Origin: Pseudomonas lalkuanensis
GTDB lineage: Bacteria > Pseudomonadota > Gammaproteobacteria > Pseudomonadales > Pseudomonadaceae
Length of the DNA: 64,000 nt
Assembly (NCBI RefSeq): GCF_008807375.1
Contig: NZ_CP043311.1
Coordinates: 4,940,001-5,004,000, forward strand
Direction of reading: 5' to 3'
A program made the position numbers and the translations under genes. Shown here piece after piece: positions 9,324-17,124 of this stretch (positions are counted from its first letter, which is position 1; every line of letters begins with the position of its first letter). The notes below the pieces were generated by a model that saw only the letters and a list, made by a program, of their open reading frames with translations, searched no databases and was not told where the DNA came from.

Positions 9324-9352
9324 AAAAGAGAAAGCCCCGCCTGAGCGGGGCT
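9324..9352 (-). terminator. Rho-independent terminator of the flavin oxidoreductase gene
   Basis: On the minus strand, AGCCCCGC-TCAG-GCGGGGCT followed by TTCTCTTTT. It begins 16 bases after the stop codon. Confidence 0.85.
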
Positions 9353-9368
9353 TCTTCATGCCAGTGCC

Positions 9369-10478
9369 TTACACCAGGCTGCCCAGCGCATCCCGGCTGA
9401 ACGGCAGGATGTCCTGCATGCGCCCTTCACGCACTTTGACGGCCCAGTCCGGGTCCACCAGCAGGGCGCGGCCCACGGCGACCAGGTCGAACTCTTCCTT
9501 GTTCAGGCGCTCCAGCAGGCCTTCGATATTGGCCGGCTGGGCGACCTTGTCGGTCTTGACCATGAACTGCAGGAACTCGCCATCCAGGCCGACGCTGCCG
9601 ACGGTGATGGTGGGCTTGCCGGTGAGCTGGCGGGTCCAGCCGGCCAGATTGAGTTCGGAGCCTTCGAACTCCGGCTCCCAGAAGCGGCGGGTGGAGCAGT
9701 GGAAGATATCCACACCGGCATCGGACAGAGGCTTGAGGAACTCGCCCAGGGCCTCGGACGTGGTCACCAGGCGCGCGGTGTAGTCCTGCTGCTTCCACTG
9801 GGAGAAGCGGAAGATGATCGGGTAATCCGGGCCGACGGCGGCGCGGATGGCCTGGATCACCTCGATGGCGAAGCGCGAGCGGTTGGCCAGGCTGCCACCG
9901 TATTCGTCGGTGCGCTGGTTGCTGCCTTCCCAGAAGAACTGGTCGATCAGGTAACCGTGGGCGCCGTGGATTTCCACGCCGTCCATGCCGATCGCCTTGG
10001 CGTCGCGGGCGGCCTGGGCGTAGGCAGCGACCACTTCCTGGATGTCGTCCTTGGTCATGCCGTGGACGACCACCTGGCCGTCCTTCACTTTCTCGGTCGG
10101 GCCATAGCCGGGAACGCTGGCGTCCGGCTCGGTGCCCAGGCGACGCACGTTGCCCACGTGCCAGAGCTGCGGAACGATGCGGCCGCCTTCGGCGTGCACG
10201 GCATCCACGACTTCCTTCCAGCCGGCCAGGGCGTCTTCACCGAAGAAGCGCGGTACATGGGGATAGCCGTTGGAGGCCTTGTGACCGATGGTGGTGCCCT
10301 CGGTGATGATCAGGCCCACGCCGGCGGCGGCGCGGCGGCGGTAGTACTCCACCACCTTGGCGTTGGGCACGCCACCCGGGGAGAACGAACGGGTCATCGG
10401 CGCCATCACCACGCGGGTGGGCAGTTCCAGGCCGCCGAGGCGGAAGGGTTCGAACAGGGCTTGTACGGGAGCGGTCAT
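9369..10478 (-). CDS. NADH:flavin oxidoreductase, old yellow enzyme family
   Basis: 369 residues. An FMN-dependent ene-reductase of the OYE/NemA group that reduces electrophilic alkenes, quinones or nitro compounds with NAD(P)H. The TIM-barrel motifs are present: VVMAPMTRSFSPGG, LIITEGT, PQLWHVG, and DGVEIHGAHGYLIDQFFWEGSN with HGAH in the substrate-binding position. Start 10478 follows an AGGAGAAC site. A TetR gene lies directly upstream in the same direction and both share a 19-base operator-like sequence, the same arrangement as E. coli nemRA. Confidence 0.9.
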   Translation of the reverse strand: MTAPVQALFEPFRLGGLELPTRVVMAPMTRSFSPGGVPNAKVVEYYRRRAAAGVGLIITEGTTIGHKASNGYPHVPRFFGEDALAGWKEVVDAVHAEGGRIVPQLWHVGNVRRLGTEPDASVPGYGPTEKVKDGQVVVHGMTKDDIQEVVAAYAQAARDAKAIGMDGVEIHGAHGYLIDQFFWEGSNQRTDEYGGSLANRSRFAIEVIQAIRAAVGPDYPIIFRFSQWKQQDYTARLVTTSEALGEFLKPLSDAGVDIFHCSTRRFWEPEFEGSELNLAGWTRQLTGKPTITVGSVGLDGEFLQFMVKTDKVAQPANIEGLLERLNKEEFDLVAVGRALLVDPDWAVKVREGRMQDILPFSRDALGSLV

Positions 10479-10497
10479 GGGTTCTCCTGTGGCCGGC

Positions 10498-10516
10498 CAT
10501 ATGACCGGTCGTCTCG
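10498..10516. promoter_or_regulatory. TetR operator copy before the flavin oxidoreductase
   Basis: CATATGACCGGTCGTCTCG, centred on the palindrome GACCGGTC, lies 20 bases before the oxidoreductase start. An identical 19-base copy lies at the start of the TetR gene (11136-11154). Confidence 0.8.
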
Positions 10517-10535
10517 GTTTCAAGGCATTTAAAAA

Positions 10536-11126
10536 TCAGGCCCGGAGCAGCAGCTCCAGGCGGTCGACGAATGCATTCATGGGCGCCGTGCCGCCGCCCA
10601 CCTTCAGTCGCGTGAGAACGCCCTGCCAGGCGTTGGTGATGAAGGCCGCGAGGTTGGCGCAGTCTTCATCAGCCGGCAGTTCGCCCGCGGCCACGGCTTC
10701 TTCCAGGCAGGCCTGGAGGATGTCCACCGAGCCCTGCAGGATGCTTTCCACCTGCTCGCCGATGGCGGGCGAGAGTTCGGCCATCTCGAAACCGAGGCTG
10801 CCGATGAAACAGTGGTACTCGGGCTTCTCGCGGCTGGAGAAGTGCGCCAACAGCTCGCGGTAATAGCCGAGGATGCGCTGGCACGGGCTCAGCGCGGAAT
10901 TGCCCAGGGCCTGTGCATAACGATCCAGACGCGGCAGGTAGAGATACTCCAGGGCCTGGACGGCGAAGTCTTCCTTGCTGGCGAAGTAGTGATAGAAGGA
11001 GCCCTTGGGGATCCCGGCGGCCTGGACGATCTCCTGCACGCCGGTGCCGTGATAGCCACGGCGGGTCATCACCTGGGAGCCCTTGGCGAGGATGAGGTCG
11101 CGTTTGTCGAGTCGGATACTGGTCAT
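10536..11126 (-). CDS. TetR family regulator, NemR-like
   Basis: 196 residues from the ATG at 11126. The N-terminal helix-turn-helix is clear: ILAKGSQVMTRRGYHGTGV, EIVQAAGIPKGSFYHYFASKEDF. The PKGSFYHYF recognition helix and the neighbouring ene-reductase resemble NemR, which senses electrophiles through a cysteine; a cysteine in HCFIGSL (about residue 101) is a candidate sensor. An ATG at 11138 in the same frame would start inside the operator; neither start has a strong ribosome site. Likely represses itself and the oxidoreductase through the paired operators. Confidence 0.88.
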   Translation of the reverse strand: MTSIRLDKRDLILAKGSQVMTRRGYHGTGVQEIVQAAGIPKGSFYHYFASKEDFAVQALEYLYLPRLDRYAQALGNSALSPCQRILGYYRELLAHFSSREKPEYHCFIGSLGFEMAELSPAIGEQVESILQGSVDILQACLEEAVAAGELPADEDCANLAAFITNAWQGVLTRLKVGGGTAPMNAFVDRLELLLRA

Positions 11127-11135
11127 GGCGGCGAG

Positions 11136-11154
11136 CATATGACCGGTCGTCTCG
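11136..11154. promoter_or_regulatory. TetR operator copy before the TetR gene
   Basis: CATATGACCGGTCGTCTCG, identical over 19 bases to the copy at 10498-10516 and with the same orientation. The palindromic core GACCGGTC is the usual TetR-type symmetry. Position at the start of the regulator gene predicts autoregulation. Confidence 0.8.
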
Positions 11155-11268
11155 CCCTGCCCAGCACTATTGATATGCGTGATTGGCGACTACAGGAATG
11201 GAACGAATCGGCGGGGGAAACCTGGGGCGATTCCTTTCGCCCCGGTCGTCATGAGTGAGGAAGATGAA

Positions 11269-11751
11269 TCAGGCCAGGGCCTTTTCGACGGCCTGGATCA
11301 GCGCGGGATCCTCCGGTGCGGTGCGTGGCGAGAAGCGCGCCAGCACGCGACCGTCCTTGCCGACGAGGAACTTCTCGAAGTTCCAGGTGATCTCGCCGGG
11401 AAACTCCGCGCCCTCGCCTGCCAGGAGGCGGTACAGCGGGTGGCGTGCCGAGCCGTTCACTTCGATCTTGCTGCCCAGGGGGAAGGTCACGCCGTAGTTC
11501 AGGCTGCAGAACTCGCGGATCTCTTCCTCGCTGCCCGGCTCCTGCCCGGCGAACTGGTTGCAGGGAAGACCGAGCACGGTGAAGCCCTTGTCGCGGTACT
11601 GCTGGTAGAGCTTTTCCAGCCCGGCGTACTGCGGGGTCAGGCCGCACTTGGAGGCGACGTTCACCACCAGCACCACCTGGCCCTTGTACGGCGCCAACGG
11701 CAAGTCCTGACCGTCAAGCGCGCGCAAATTGAGGTCGTGAAACGCACTCAT
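11269..11751 (-). CDS. Glutathione peroxidase (cysteine type)
   Basis: 160 residues. A thiol peroxidase of the GPx fold that reduces peroxides using thioredoxin or glutathione. The peroxidatic cysteine is in NVASKCGLTPQY (about residue 36), followed by LGLPCNQFAGQEPG with the second conserved cysteine and glutamine, and WNFEKFLV near the end, giving the Cys-Gln-Trp-Asn set. The start at 11751 has a GAGGAGTC site. It lies downstream of slyD but separated by a strong terminator, so it is a separate unit. Confidence 0.94.
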   Translation of the reverse strand: MSAFHDLNLRALDGQDLPLAPYKGQVVLVVNVASKCGLTPQYAGLEKLYQQYRDKGFTVLGLPCNQFAGQEPGSEEEIREFCSLNYGVTFPLGSKIEVNGSARHPLYRLLAGEGAEFPGEITWNFEKFLVGKDGRVLARFSPRTAPEDPALIQAVEKALA

Positions 11752-11790
11752 GACTGACTCCTCGAAAATCTCAGGGATTTCACAGCAGAC

Positions 11791-11816
11791 AAAAAAGGCG
11801 CCCCGGGGCGCCTTTT
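11791..11816 (-). terminator. Rho-independent terminator of slyD
   Basis: A 24-base perfect palindrome (11793-11816) with GGCGCCCC / GGGGCGCC arms and T-runs on both strands. It lies 62 bases after the slyD stop and may act in both directions. Confidence 0.85.
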
Positions 11817-11877
11817 CGGTTTTTTCAGCTTAGCAGCCGATCAGCGATTTGCCGGGACGGCAGTCGCGGACGACCGG

Positions 11878-12363
11878 TCAGTGGTGGTGACCGCCTTCGC
11901 CGTGGATGTGACCGTGGGCGATCTCTTCGTCGCTGGCGTCACGCACCTTCATCACCTTGACCTGGAAGTTCAGGCGCTGGCCGGCCAGCGGATGGTTGCC
12001 GTCAACGGTGACGTCGTCACCGTCGATATCGCGGATGGTCACGATCTGCATGCTGCCGTCCGGGCCGGAAGCGTGGAACTGCATGCCGACTTCCAGCTGG
12101 TCGACGCCTTCGAACATGGCGCGGTCCAGGGTGGCGACCAGCTCGGCGCTGTACTCGCCATAGGCATCTTCCGGCTCGACGGCGACGTTCAGCTCGTCAC
12201 CGACCTGCTTGCCTTCCAGAGCGCGCTCCAGGCCGGCGATGATGTTGCCGGCGCCATGCAGGTACACCAGCGGGGCGCCGCCGGCGGAACTGTCGATCAC
12301 CTCACCGGCGTCGTTGGTAAGGGTATAGTCGATGGACACGGCCTTGTTGGCGGCGATCAGCAT
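11878..12363 (-). CDS. slyD: FKBP-type peptidyl-prolyl isomerase SlyD
   Basis: 161 residues. SlyD is a cytosolic prolyl isomerase and chaperone that also handles nickel. The sequence shows the split FKBP domain (YTLTNDAGEVIDSSAGGAPL, GLERALEGKQVGDE) with the insert-in-flap region (PEDAYGEYSAELV, about residues 65-130). The tail ends GHIHGEGGHHH, a short histidine-rich metal-binding end compared with the long tail of E. coli SlyD. Start 12363 has an AGAAGG-type site upstream. Only 18 bases separate it from the divergent DUF3565 gene. Confidence 0.93.
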   Translation of the reverse strand: MLIAANKAVSIDYTLTNDAGEVIDSSAGGAPLVYLHGAGNIIAGLERALEGKQVGDELNVAVEPEDAYGEYSAELVATLDRAMFEGVDQLEVGMQFHASGPDGSMQIVTIRDIDGDDVTVDGNHPLAGQRLNFQVKVMKVRDASDEEIAHGHIHGEGGHHH

Positions 12364-12381
12364 GGTGCGAGACCTTCTGGA

Positions 12382-12657
12382 ATGAATGATGAAAACGCAA
12401 GTTTAACCGCGCGGCCGGTCGATTGCGACCCGAACGCTGACGGGCGGCCCCGGCTCGTCGGCTACAGGCAAGACGAAGACGGTCACTGGGTGGCGGTGCT
12501 TTCCTGCGGCCATACCCAGCACTTGCGGCACCAGCCGCCCTGGCAGTCACGCGCCTGGGTGCTCGACCCCGACCTGCGCGCCGCCCAGCTGGGCCGCCTG
12601 TTCCCCTGCGGCTGGTGCGCCCAGGGCCTGGCGCCCGAGTCCACTGAGGAAACCTGA
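12382..12657 (+). CDS. DUF3565 domain protein upstream of ackA
   Basis: 91 residues. The DUF3565 pattern is seen from residue 26: [30 protein letters not shown], then LFPCGWC. The cysteines and histidines (SCGHTQH and CGWC) suggest a small zinc site. Function unknown. The first 25 residues are not conserved in my memory of the family. It ends at 12657, which is also the first base of the ackA start (TGATG), so it is coupled to ackA. Confidence 0.8.
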   Translation: MNDENASLTARPVDCDPNADGRPRLVGYRQDEDGHWVAVLSCGHTQHLRHQPPWQSRAWVLDPDLRAAQLGRLFPCGWCAQGLAPESTEET

Positions 12658-13823
12658 TGCCCGCACGCAACATCCTGGTGATCCACGCGCGCAAGACGTC
12701 GCTGCGCTTCGCCCTGGTCAACGAAGCCCACAGCCAGTTCATCCTCCACGGCATGGCCGATGGACTCGGCAGCCGCGACGCCGAATTGCGCTGGCAGCGC
12801 GGCGGTGACAAGGACAGCCTGATGATCCCCAACGCCGACCACCGCGCCGCGCTGTCGCAGCTGCTGCCCATTGTTCAGGGCGCCGCCGGTGGCAAGCTGC
12901 ACGGCGTCGGCCACCACGTGCTGCACGGCGGCGAGCTGTTCACCTCCGCCTGCCGGGTGGACACCCAGGTGCTCCGTCGCCTGCAGGCCCTGGTCCCGCT
13001 GGCGCCGCAGCAGATGCCAGCCAGCCTGGTGGGCATCGACGCCGCCATGCACCTGCTGCCGAACCTGCCCCACGTCGCGGTGTTCGACACGGCCTTTCAC
13101 CAGACCATGCCCGAGCACGTCTACCGCCTCGCCCTGCCGGACGCCGTCTACCGCGACCACGGCCTGCGCCGCTATGCCTTCCACGGCAACAGCCACCGCT
13201 ATGCCAGCCGCCGTGCCGCCGAACTGGCCGGGCTTTCCCTCGGCGACAGCTGCTGGCTCTCCGCCCATCTGGGCGAGCACTGTTCCACCTGCGCCATCGT
13301 CAACGGCCAGAGCCGCGACGCCAGCATGAACCTGGTGATGGCGAGGCGCAGCGGTGACATCGACCCGCACCTCTACACCCAACTGCACCGCAGTCTTGGC
13401 TGGAGCCTGGAGAAGATCGACCAGGTGCTGCGCCAGGAAAGCGGCCTGCTCGGTCTCTCGGAACTGGCCAGCGACATGCGCAGCCTGGAACAGGCCCGCG
13501 ACCAGGGCCACGCGGGTGCCACCCTGGCCATCGAAGTCTTCTGCTACCGCCTGGCCAGGACCCTGGCCGCCGTGGGCTGCGCGCTGCCGCAGCTGGATGG
13601 GCTGATCTTCACCGGCGAGATCGGCGAGAATTCACCCCTTGTGCGCAGCCGCACGGTGGATCACCTGAAGCTGCTCAACCTGGCCATCGACCGCGAAGCC
13701 AATGCACGCTGCGTGCGTGGCGTCGCCGGCCCCATCCACAAGCGCGGTCATCCGCGCGTGCTGGTGGTACCGACCAACGAAGAACGCCAGATCGCCCTCG
13801 ACACCCTGGCCCTGCTCGCCTGA
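12657..13823 (+). CDS. ackA: Acetate kinase homologue with altered active site (probable pseudoenzyme)
   Basis: 388 residues, close to normal length (about 395-400), colinear with AckA from end to end and in the ackA-pta locus. Catalytic motifs differ from the family: the N-terminal VLNCGSSS loop is VIHARKTS (residues 8-15), the HRVVHGG arginine is His87, the PLHNP histidine is Gln119, HLGNG is HLGEH (204-208), the GGIGEN glycine is Glu321, and about six residues of the TPLEG loop before MARRSGD (228-234) are missing. Asp144, His176, Arg231 and the TNEE end remain. The frame is intact. Acetate kinase activity is doubtful; a structural or regulatory role is inference. Confidence 0.85.
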   Translation: MPARNILVIHARKTSLRFALVNEAHSQFILHGMADGLGSRDAELRWQRGGDKDSLMIPNADHRAALSQLLPIVQGAAGGKLHGVGHHVLHGGELFTSACRVDTQVLRRLQALVPLAPQQMPASLVGIDAAMHLLPNLPHVAVFDTAFHQTMPEHVYRLALPDAVYRDHGLRRYAFHGNSHRYASRRAAELAGLSLGDSCWLSAHLGEHCSTCAIVNGQSRDASMNLVMARRSGDIDPHLYTQLHRSLGWSLEKIDQVLRQESGLLGLSELASDMRSLEQARDQGHAGATLAIEVFCYRLARTLAAVGCALPQLDGLIFTGEIGENSPLVRSRTVDHLKLLNLAIDREANARCVRGVAGPIHKRGHPRVLVVPTNEERQIALDTLALLA

Positions 13824-13845
13824 ACCGCCTTTGCCAAGGAGCACC

Positions 13846-15882
13846 ATGCACTGCTTTTTCATCGCCCCGACCGGATTCGGCGTCGGCCTGACCTCCACCA
13901 GCCTGGGCCTGGTGCGCGCCCTGGAGCTGGCTGGCCTGCAGGTCGGTTTCCTCAAGCCCGTGGCCCAGCCACACCCCGGCGACCTCGGCCCGGAACGCTC
14001 CACCGAACTGGTGGCACGTACCCACGGCCTGAAGCCCCCGATGCCCCTTTCCCAGTCCCAAGTCGAGCGGATGCTCGCCGATGGCCAACTGGACGAACTG
14101 CTGGATGAGATCACCGGCCTGTTCCACCAGGCAGCCGAAGGCAAGGACGTGGTGATCGTCGAAGGCATGGTGCCGACCCGCCATGCCAGCTACGCCGCGC
14201 GGATCAACTTCCACCTGTCCAAAAGCCTCGATGCCGACGTGATCCTGGTGTCGGCGCCGGAAGACGAAAGCCTTTCCGAACTGTCAGACCGCCTGGAGAT
14301 CCAGGCCCAGCAGTTCGGCGGCCCACGCGACCCGAAGGTGCTTGGAGTGATCCTCAACAAGGTGCGCGACGAAGGGTTCGCCCGCCGTCTCAAGGACCAG
14401 TCCCCCCTGCTGCGCGGCGACGACTTCCGCCTGCTCGGCAGCGTGCCCTGGCTGGATGAACTGAACGCACCGCGTACCCGCGACGTCGCCGAACTGCTGC
14501 AGGCCCAGGTCATCAACGCCGGCGACTACGACCAGCGCCGGGTGCAGAAAATCGTGGTCTGCGCGCGCACCGTGCCCAACACCGTGCAGCAGCTCAAGCC
14601 GGGCGTGCTGGTGGTGACCCCGGGGGACCGCGACGACATCATCCTCGCCGCCAGCCTCGCCGCCATGAACGGCGTGCCGCTCGCCGGCTTGCTGCTCTCC
14701 AGCGACATCCAGCCCGACCCGCGCACCCTGGAGCTATGCCGTGGCGCCCTGCAAGGCGGCCTGCCGGTACTGGGCGTGGCCACCGGCACCTACGACACGG
14801 CGACCAACCTGAACCGGATGAACAAGGAAATCCCGGTGGACGACCGCGAGCGCGCGGAGAAGGTCACGGAATTCGTCGCACGCAATCTCGACCTCGACTG
14901 GCTGCGCGCCCGTTGTGGCGCCCCCAGCGCGAGCCGACGCCTGTCGCCGCCGGCCTTCCGCCATCGTCTGATCCAGCAGGCGCAGCTCGCCGGCAAGCGC
15001 ATCGTCCTGCCCGAAGGCAGCGAGCCGCGCACCGTGCAGGCCGCCGCCGCCTGCCAGGCCCGTGGCATCGCCGATTGCGTGTTGCTGGCCCGGCCGGAGG
15101 ATGTGCACGCGGTGGCCCGCGCCCACGGCATCGAGCTGCCCGAGGGCTTGGAGATCCTCGATCCGGACCTGATCCGTGAACGCTACGTGCAGCCCATGGT
15201 GGACCTGCGCCAGAACAAGAGCCTGAACGCGCCGATGGCCACCGCGCAGCTCGAAGACAACGTCGTGCTGGGCACCATGATGCTCGCGCTGGATGAAGTG
15301 GACGGCCTGGTGTCCGGCGCCATCCACCCCACCGCCAACACCATCCGCCCTGCGCTGCAACTGATCAAGTCGGCACCCGGCTACCGCATCGCCTCCTCCG
15401 TCTACCTGATGCTGCTGCCGGAACAGGTGGTGGTCTACGGCGACTGCGCGGTGAACCCCGAGCCCGATGCCAGCGACCTGGCGGAAATCGCCCTGCAGAG
15501 CGCGGACTCGGCCGAAGCCTTGGGGATAGTCCCGAGGGTGGCGATGATCTGCGATTCGCTCGATGAGGCCGCGCTGGCCAAGGTCCGCGAAGCCGCCCGC
15601 CTGGCCCGCGCCGCCCGCCCCGAGTTGACCATCGAAGGCCCCCTGCCCTGGTCAGCCGCCGCCCGCGAGGGCAGCACCACGGTCTTCGTCTTCCCCGACC
15701 TCGCCACCGGCGATGCAGCCTACAAGGACGCGCAGCAGAGCCACCCCGTGGTGAGCGGCGGCCTGATGCTGCAGGGCCTGCGCAAGCCAGTGAACGACCT
15801 GCCGCGCAATGTCCTGGTGGACGACATCATCCACACCATCGCCCTGACGGCGATACAGGCGGCGTGCGGCAGTGAAAGCTGA
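13846..15882 (+). CDS. pta: Phosphate acetyltransferase homologue with altered catalytic loop
   Basis: 678 residues against about 704 in P. aeruginosa. The enzyme normally converts acetyl-CoA and phosphate to acetyl phosphate. Order: P-loop-like domain (IAPTGFGVGLTS), DRTGG-type middle domain, C-terminal transferase domain from about residue 365. Retained: EGSEPRT, ANTIRP, YGDCAVNP, Arg654 and Asp660. Changed: the NDLSRG serine is Pro653 and its glycine Asn655; DLNTGN is DLATGD (618-623); VQR is AQQ (629-631); the SYSTGTSG loop is replaced by CDSLDEA (569-575); a further loop is shortened. Start at 13846 follows AAGGAG, 22 bases after ackA. Confidence 0.87.
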   Translation: MHCFFIAPTGFGVGLTSTSLGLVRALELAGLQVGFLKPVAQPHPGDLGPERSTELVARTHGLKPPMPLSQSQVERMLADGQLDELLDEITGLFHQAAEGKDVVIVEGMVPTRHASYAARINFHLSKSLDADVILVSAPEDESLSELSDRLEIQAQQFGGPRDPKVLGVILNKVRDEGFARRLKDQSPLLRGDDFRLLGSVPWLDELNAPRTRDVAELLQAQVINAGDYDQRRVQKIVVCARTVPNTVQQLKPGVLVVTPGDRDDIILAASLAAMNGVPLAGLLLSSDIQPDPRTLELCRGALQGGLPVLGVATGTYDTATNLNRMNKEIPVDDRERAEKVTEFVARNLDLDWLRARCGAPSASRRLSPPAFRHRLIQQAQLAGKRIVLPEGSEPRTVQAAAACQARGIADCVLLARPEDVHAVARAHGIELPEGLEILDPDLIRERYVQPMVDLRQNKSLNAPMATAQLEDNVVLGTMMLALDEVDGLVSGAIHPTANTIRPALQLIKSAPGYRIASSVYLMLLPEQVVVYGDCAVNPEPDASDLAEIALQSADSAEALGIVPRVAMICDSLDEAALAKVREAARLARAARPELTIEGPLPWSAAAREGSTTVFVFPDLATGDAAYKDAQQSHPVVSGGLMLQGLRKPVNDLPRNVLVDDIIHTIALTAIQAACGSES

Positions 15883-15895
15883 CTGGCTTGTTCCT

Positions 15896-15994
15896 GTGGG
15901 GGCGAATTCATTCGCTGAGCAGACCGCAGGTCTGCCTTGACTCACCGCAAATGGGGGCTGCTGCGCAGCCCATAGCGAATGAATTCGCCCCCAC
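15896..15994. repeat. Inverted REP doublet downstream of pta
   Basis: Two arms, 15896-15916 and 15974-15994, are perfect 21-base inverted copies with the core GGGGGCGAATTCATTCGC, separated by 57 bases. This is the REPIN-like arrangement of mobile REP pairs. It starts 13 bases after the pta stop. No transposase (RAYT) gene is in the window. Confidence 0.85.
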
Positions 15995-16169
15995 GAAAAA
16001 GCGAAGAGCTTTCCTGCGAGCAACTTCGACCACCCGGTCACCCTTCGCGCTTGCAGTTGAGTGAACAACCGTTAACCTTTGCCAGCATTCTGCCCGCGGC
16101 CAGGGAACGCAGCGGGCCCGTCCATAACGAGGTGGCCACGACCACCCCACGGTGAGGCTCCATCCCTTC

Positions 16170-17075
16170 ATGCTCAGCTTTATCCCCTCTCCCCTGCTCG
16201 GTGTCCTGGCGGCGCTGCTGCTGGCCCTCAACACCCTGTTCTGGTGCGTGCCGCTGTTCGCCGTCACAGCGCTGAAACTGCTGCTGCCGTTCCGTGCCAC
16301 GAAGGGTGTGCTGAACCGGGCCGCGAGCTTCATCGCCGAAGGCTGGATCAGCTGCAACAAGCTGTGGATGCGCCTGGTACGCGACACCCGCTGGGACGTC
16401 GACGGCCTGGCAGGGCTGGATTACCAGCACAGCTACCTGGTCACCAGCAATCACCAGAGCTGGGTGGATATCCTGGTCCTGCAACACCTGTTCAACCGCC
16501 GCATCCGCCTGCTTCGCTTCTTCCTCAAGCAGGAGCTGATCTGGGTCCCGGTGATCGGCCTGTGCTGGTGGGCGCTGGATTTCCCCTTCATGAAGCGCTA
16601 CTCCAAGGCCTACCTGGCCAAGCACCCGGAGAAGAAAGGCAAGGACCTGGAAACCACCCGCCGCACCTGCGCGAAATTCCGTGACAACCCGGTGGGTATC
16701 TTCAATTTCCTCGAAGGCACCCGCTTCACCCGCGCCAAGCACGATCAACAGGATTCGCCCTTCCAGTACCTGCTCAAGCCCAAGGCCGGCGGCATCGCCT
16801 TCGTGCTGGACGCCATGGGTGAGCAGCTGCATTCGCTGGTCAACGTCACCATCCACTACCCCGATGGCAACCCGAACTTCTGGACCCTGCTGGCCGGCCG
16901 CCTGCGTCAGGTCGTGGTGCGCATCGAGAAACTGGATATCCCCCGCGAATTCATCGGCCGCAACTACGACCAGGACGAGCAGTACCGGCTGGCCTTCCAG
17001 CAATGGGTTAACCGCCTTTGGGAAACCAAGGATGCCCAACTGGCGAAGCTGCACCAGCAGTTCCCGCCGGCCTGA
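16170..17075 (+). CDS. PlsC-type acyltransferase (YihG-like)
   Basis: 301 residues from the ATG at 16170; a GTG at 16152 would add six residues. A membrane-bound 1-acylglycerol-3-phosphate O-acyltransferase relative. Residues about 5-40 form a long hydrophobic anchor. Motif I is NHQSWVD (about residues 92-98), motif III is FLEGTRFT (about 175-182), then KAGGIAFVLDAM. The overall pattern is that of the YihG group, which acts on lysophospholipids in the inner membrane. It stands alone between the REP doublet and a terminator. Confidence 0.86.
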   Translation: MLSFIPSPLLGVLAALLLALNTLFWCVPLFAVTALKLLLPFRATKGVLNRAASFIAEGWISCNKLWMRLVRDTRWDVDGLAGLDYQHSYLVTSNHQSWVDILVLQHLFNRRIRLLRFFLKQELIWVPVIGLCWWALDFPFMKRYSKAYLAKHPEKKGKDLETTRRTCAKFRDNPVGIFNFLEGTRFTRAKHDQQDSPFQYLLKPKAGGIAFVLDAMGEQLHSLVNVTIHYPDGNPNFWTLLAGRLRQVVVRIEKLDIPREFIGRNYDQDEQYRLAFQQWVNRLWETKDAQLAKLHQQFPPA

Positions 17076-17086
17076 TGCCGGATACG

Positions 17087-17117
17087 AAAAGCCCGCCGAT
17101 CGGCGGGCTTTTTCTTT
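17087..17117. terminator. Bidirectional terminator between acyltransferase and EthD-like genes
   Basis: Eight-base-pair stem GCCCGCCG / CGGCGGGC with a 2-base loop, A-run before and TTTTTCTTTT after. It lies between two convergent genes and suits both. Confidence 0.85.
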
Positions 17118-17124
17118 TCCACGT

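Larger units (their letters stand above)
8731..9368. other. Gene-free repeat block
   Basis: This 638-base interval between degV and the flavin oxidoreductase holds a degenerate repeat (8810-8940), a structured repeat (about 8975-9320) and the terminator of the flavin oxidoreductase gene. Open frames exist on both strands, for example 8802-9359 on the minus strand, but none has a recognisable protein, a good ribosome site or normal codon use. Confidence 0.7.

Noticed and set aside
8802..9359. 185-codon minus-strand frame in the repeat block
   Set aside because: It has no domain and lies wholly within the multi-hairpin repeat; I recall the same false protein being annotated from this repeat in other genomes.
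11869..11880. GACGACCGGTCA near the end of slyD, matching part of the TetR operator
   Set aside because: Only 12 of 19 positions match and it lies inside the coding end of slyD, not at a promoter; probably chance.
13702..13845. In-frame extension of pta upstream of 13846
   Set aside because: The extension overlaps the end of ackA in another frame; the ATG at 13846 has a good ribosome site and begins with the conserved MHCFFIAPTGFGVG.
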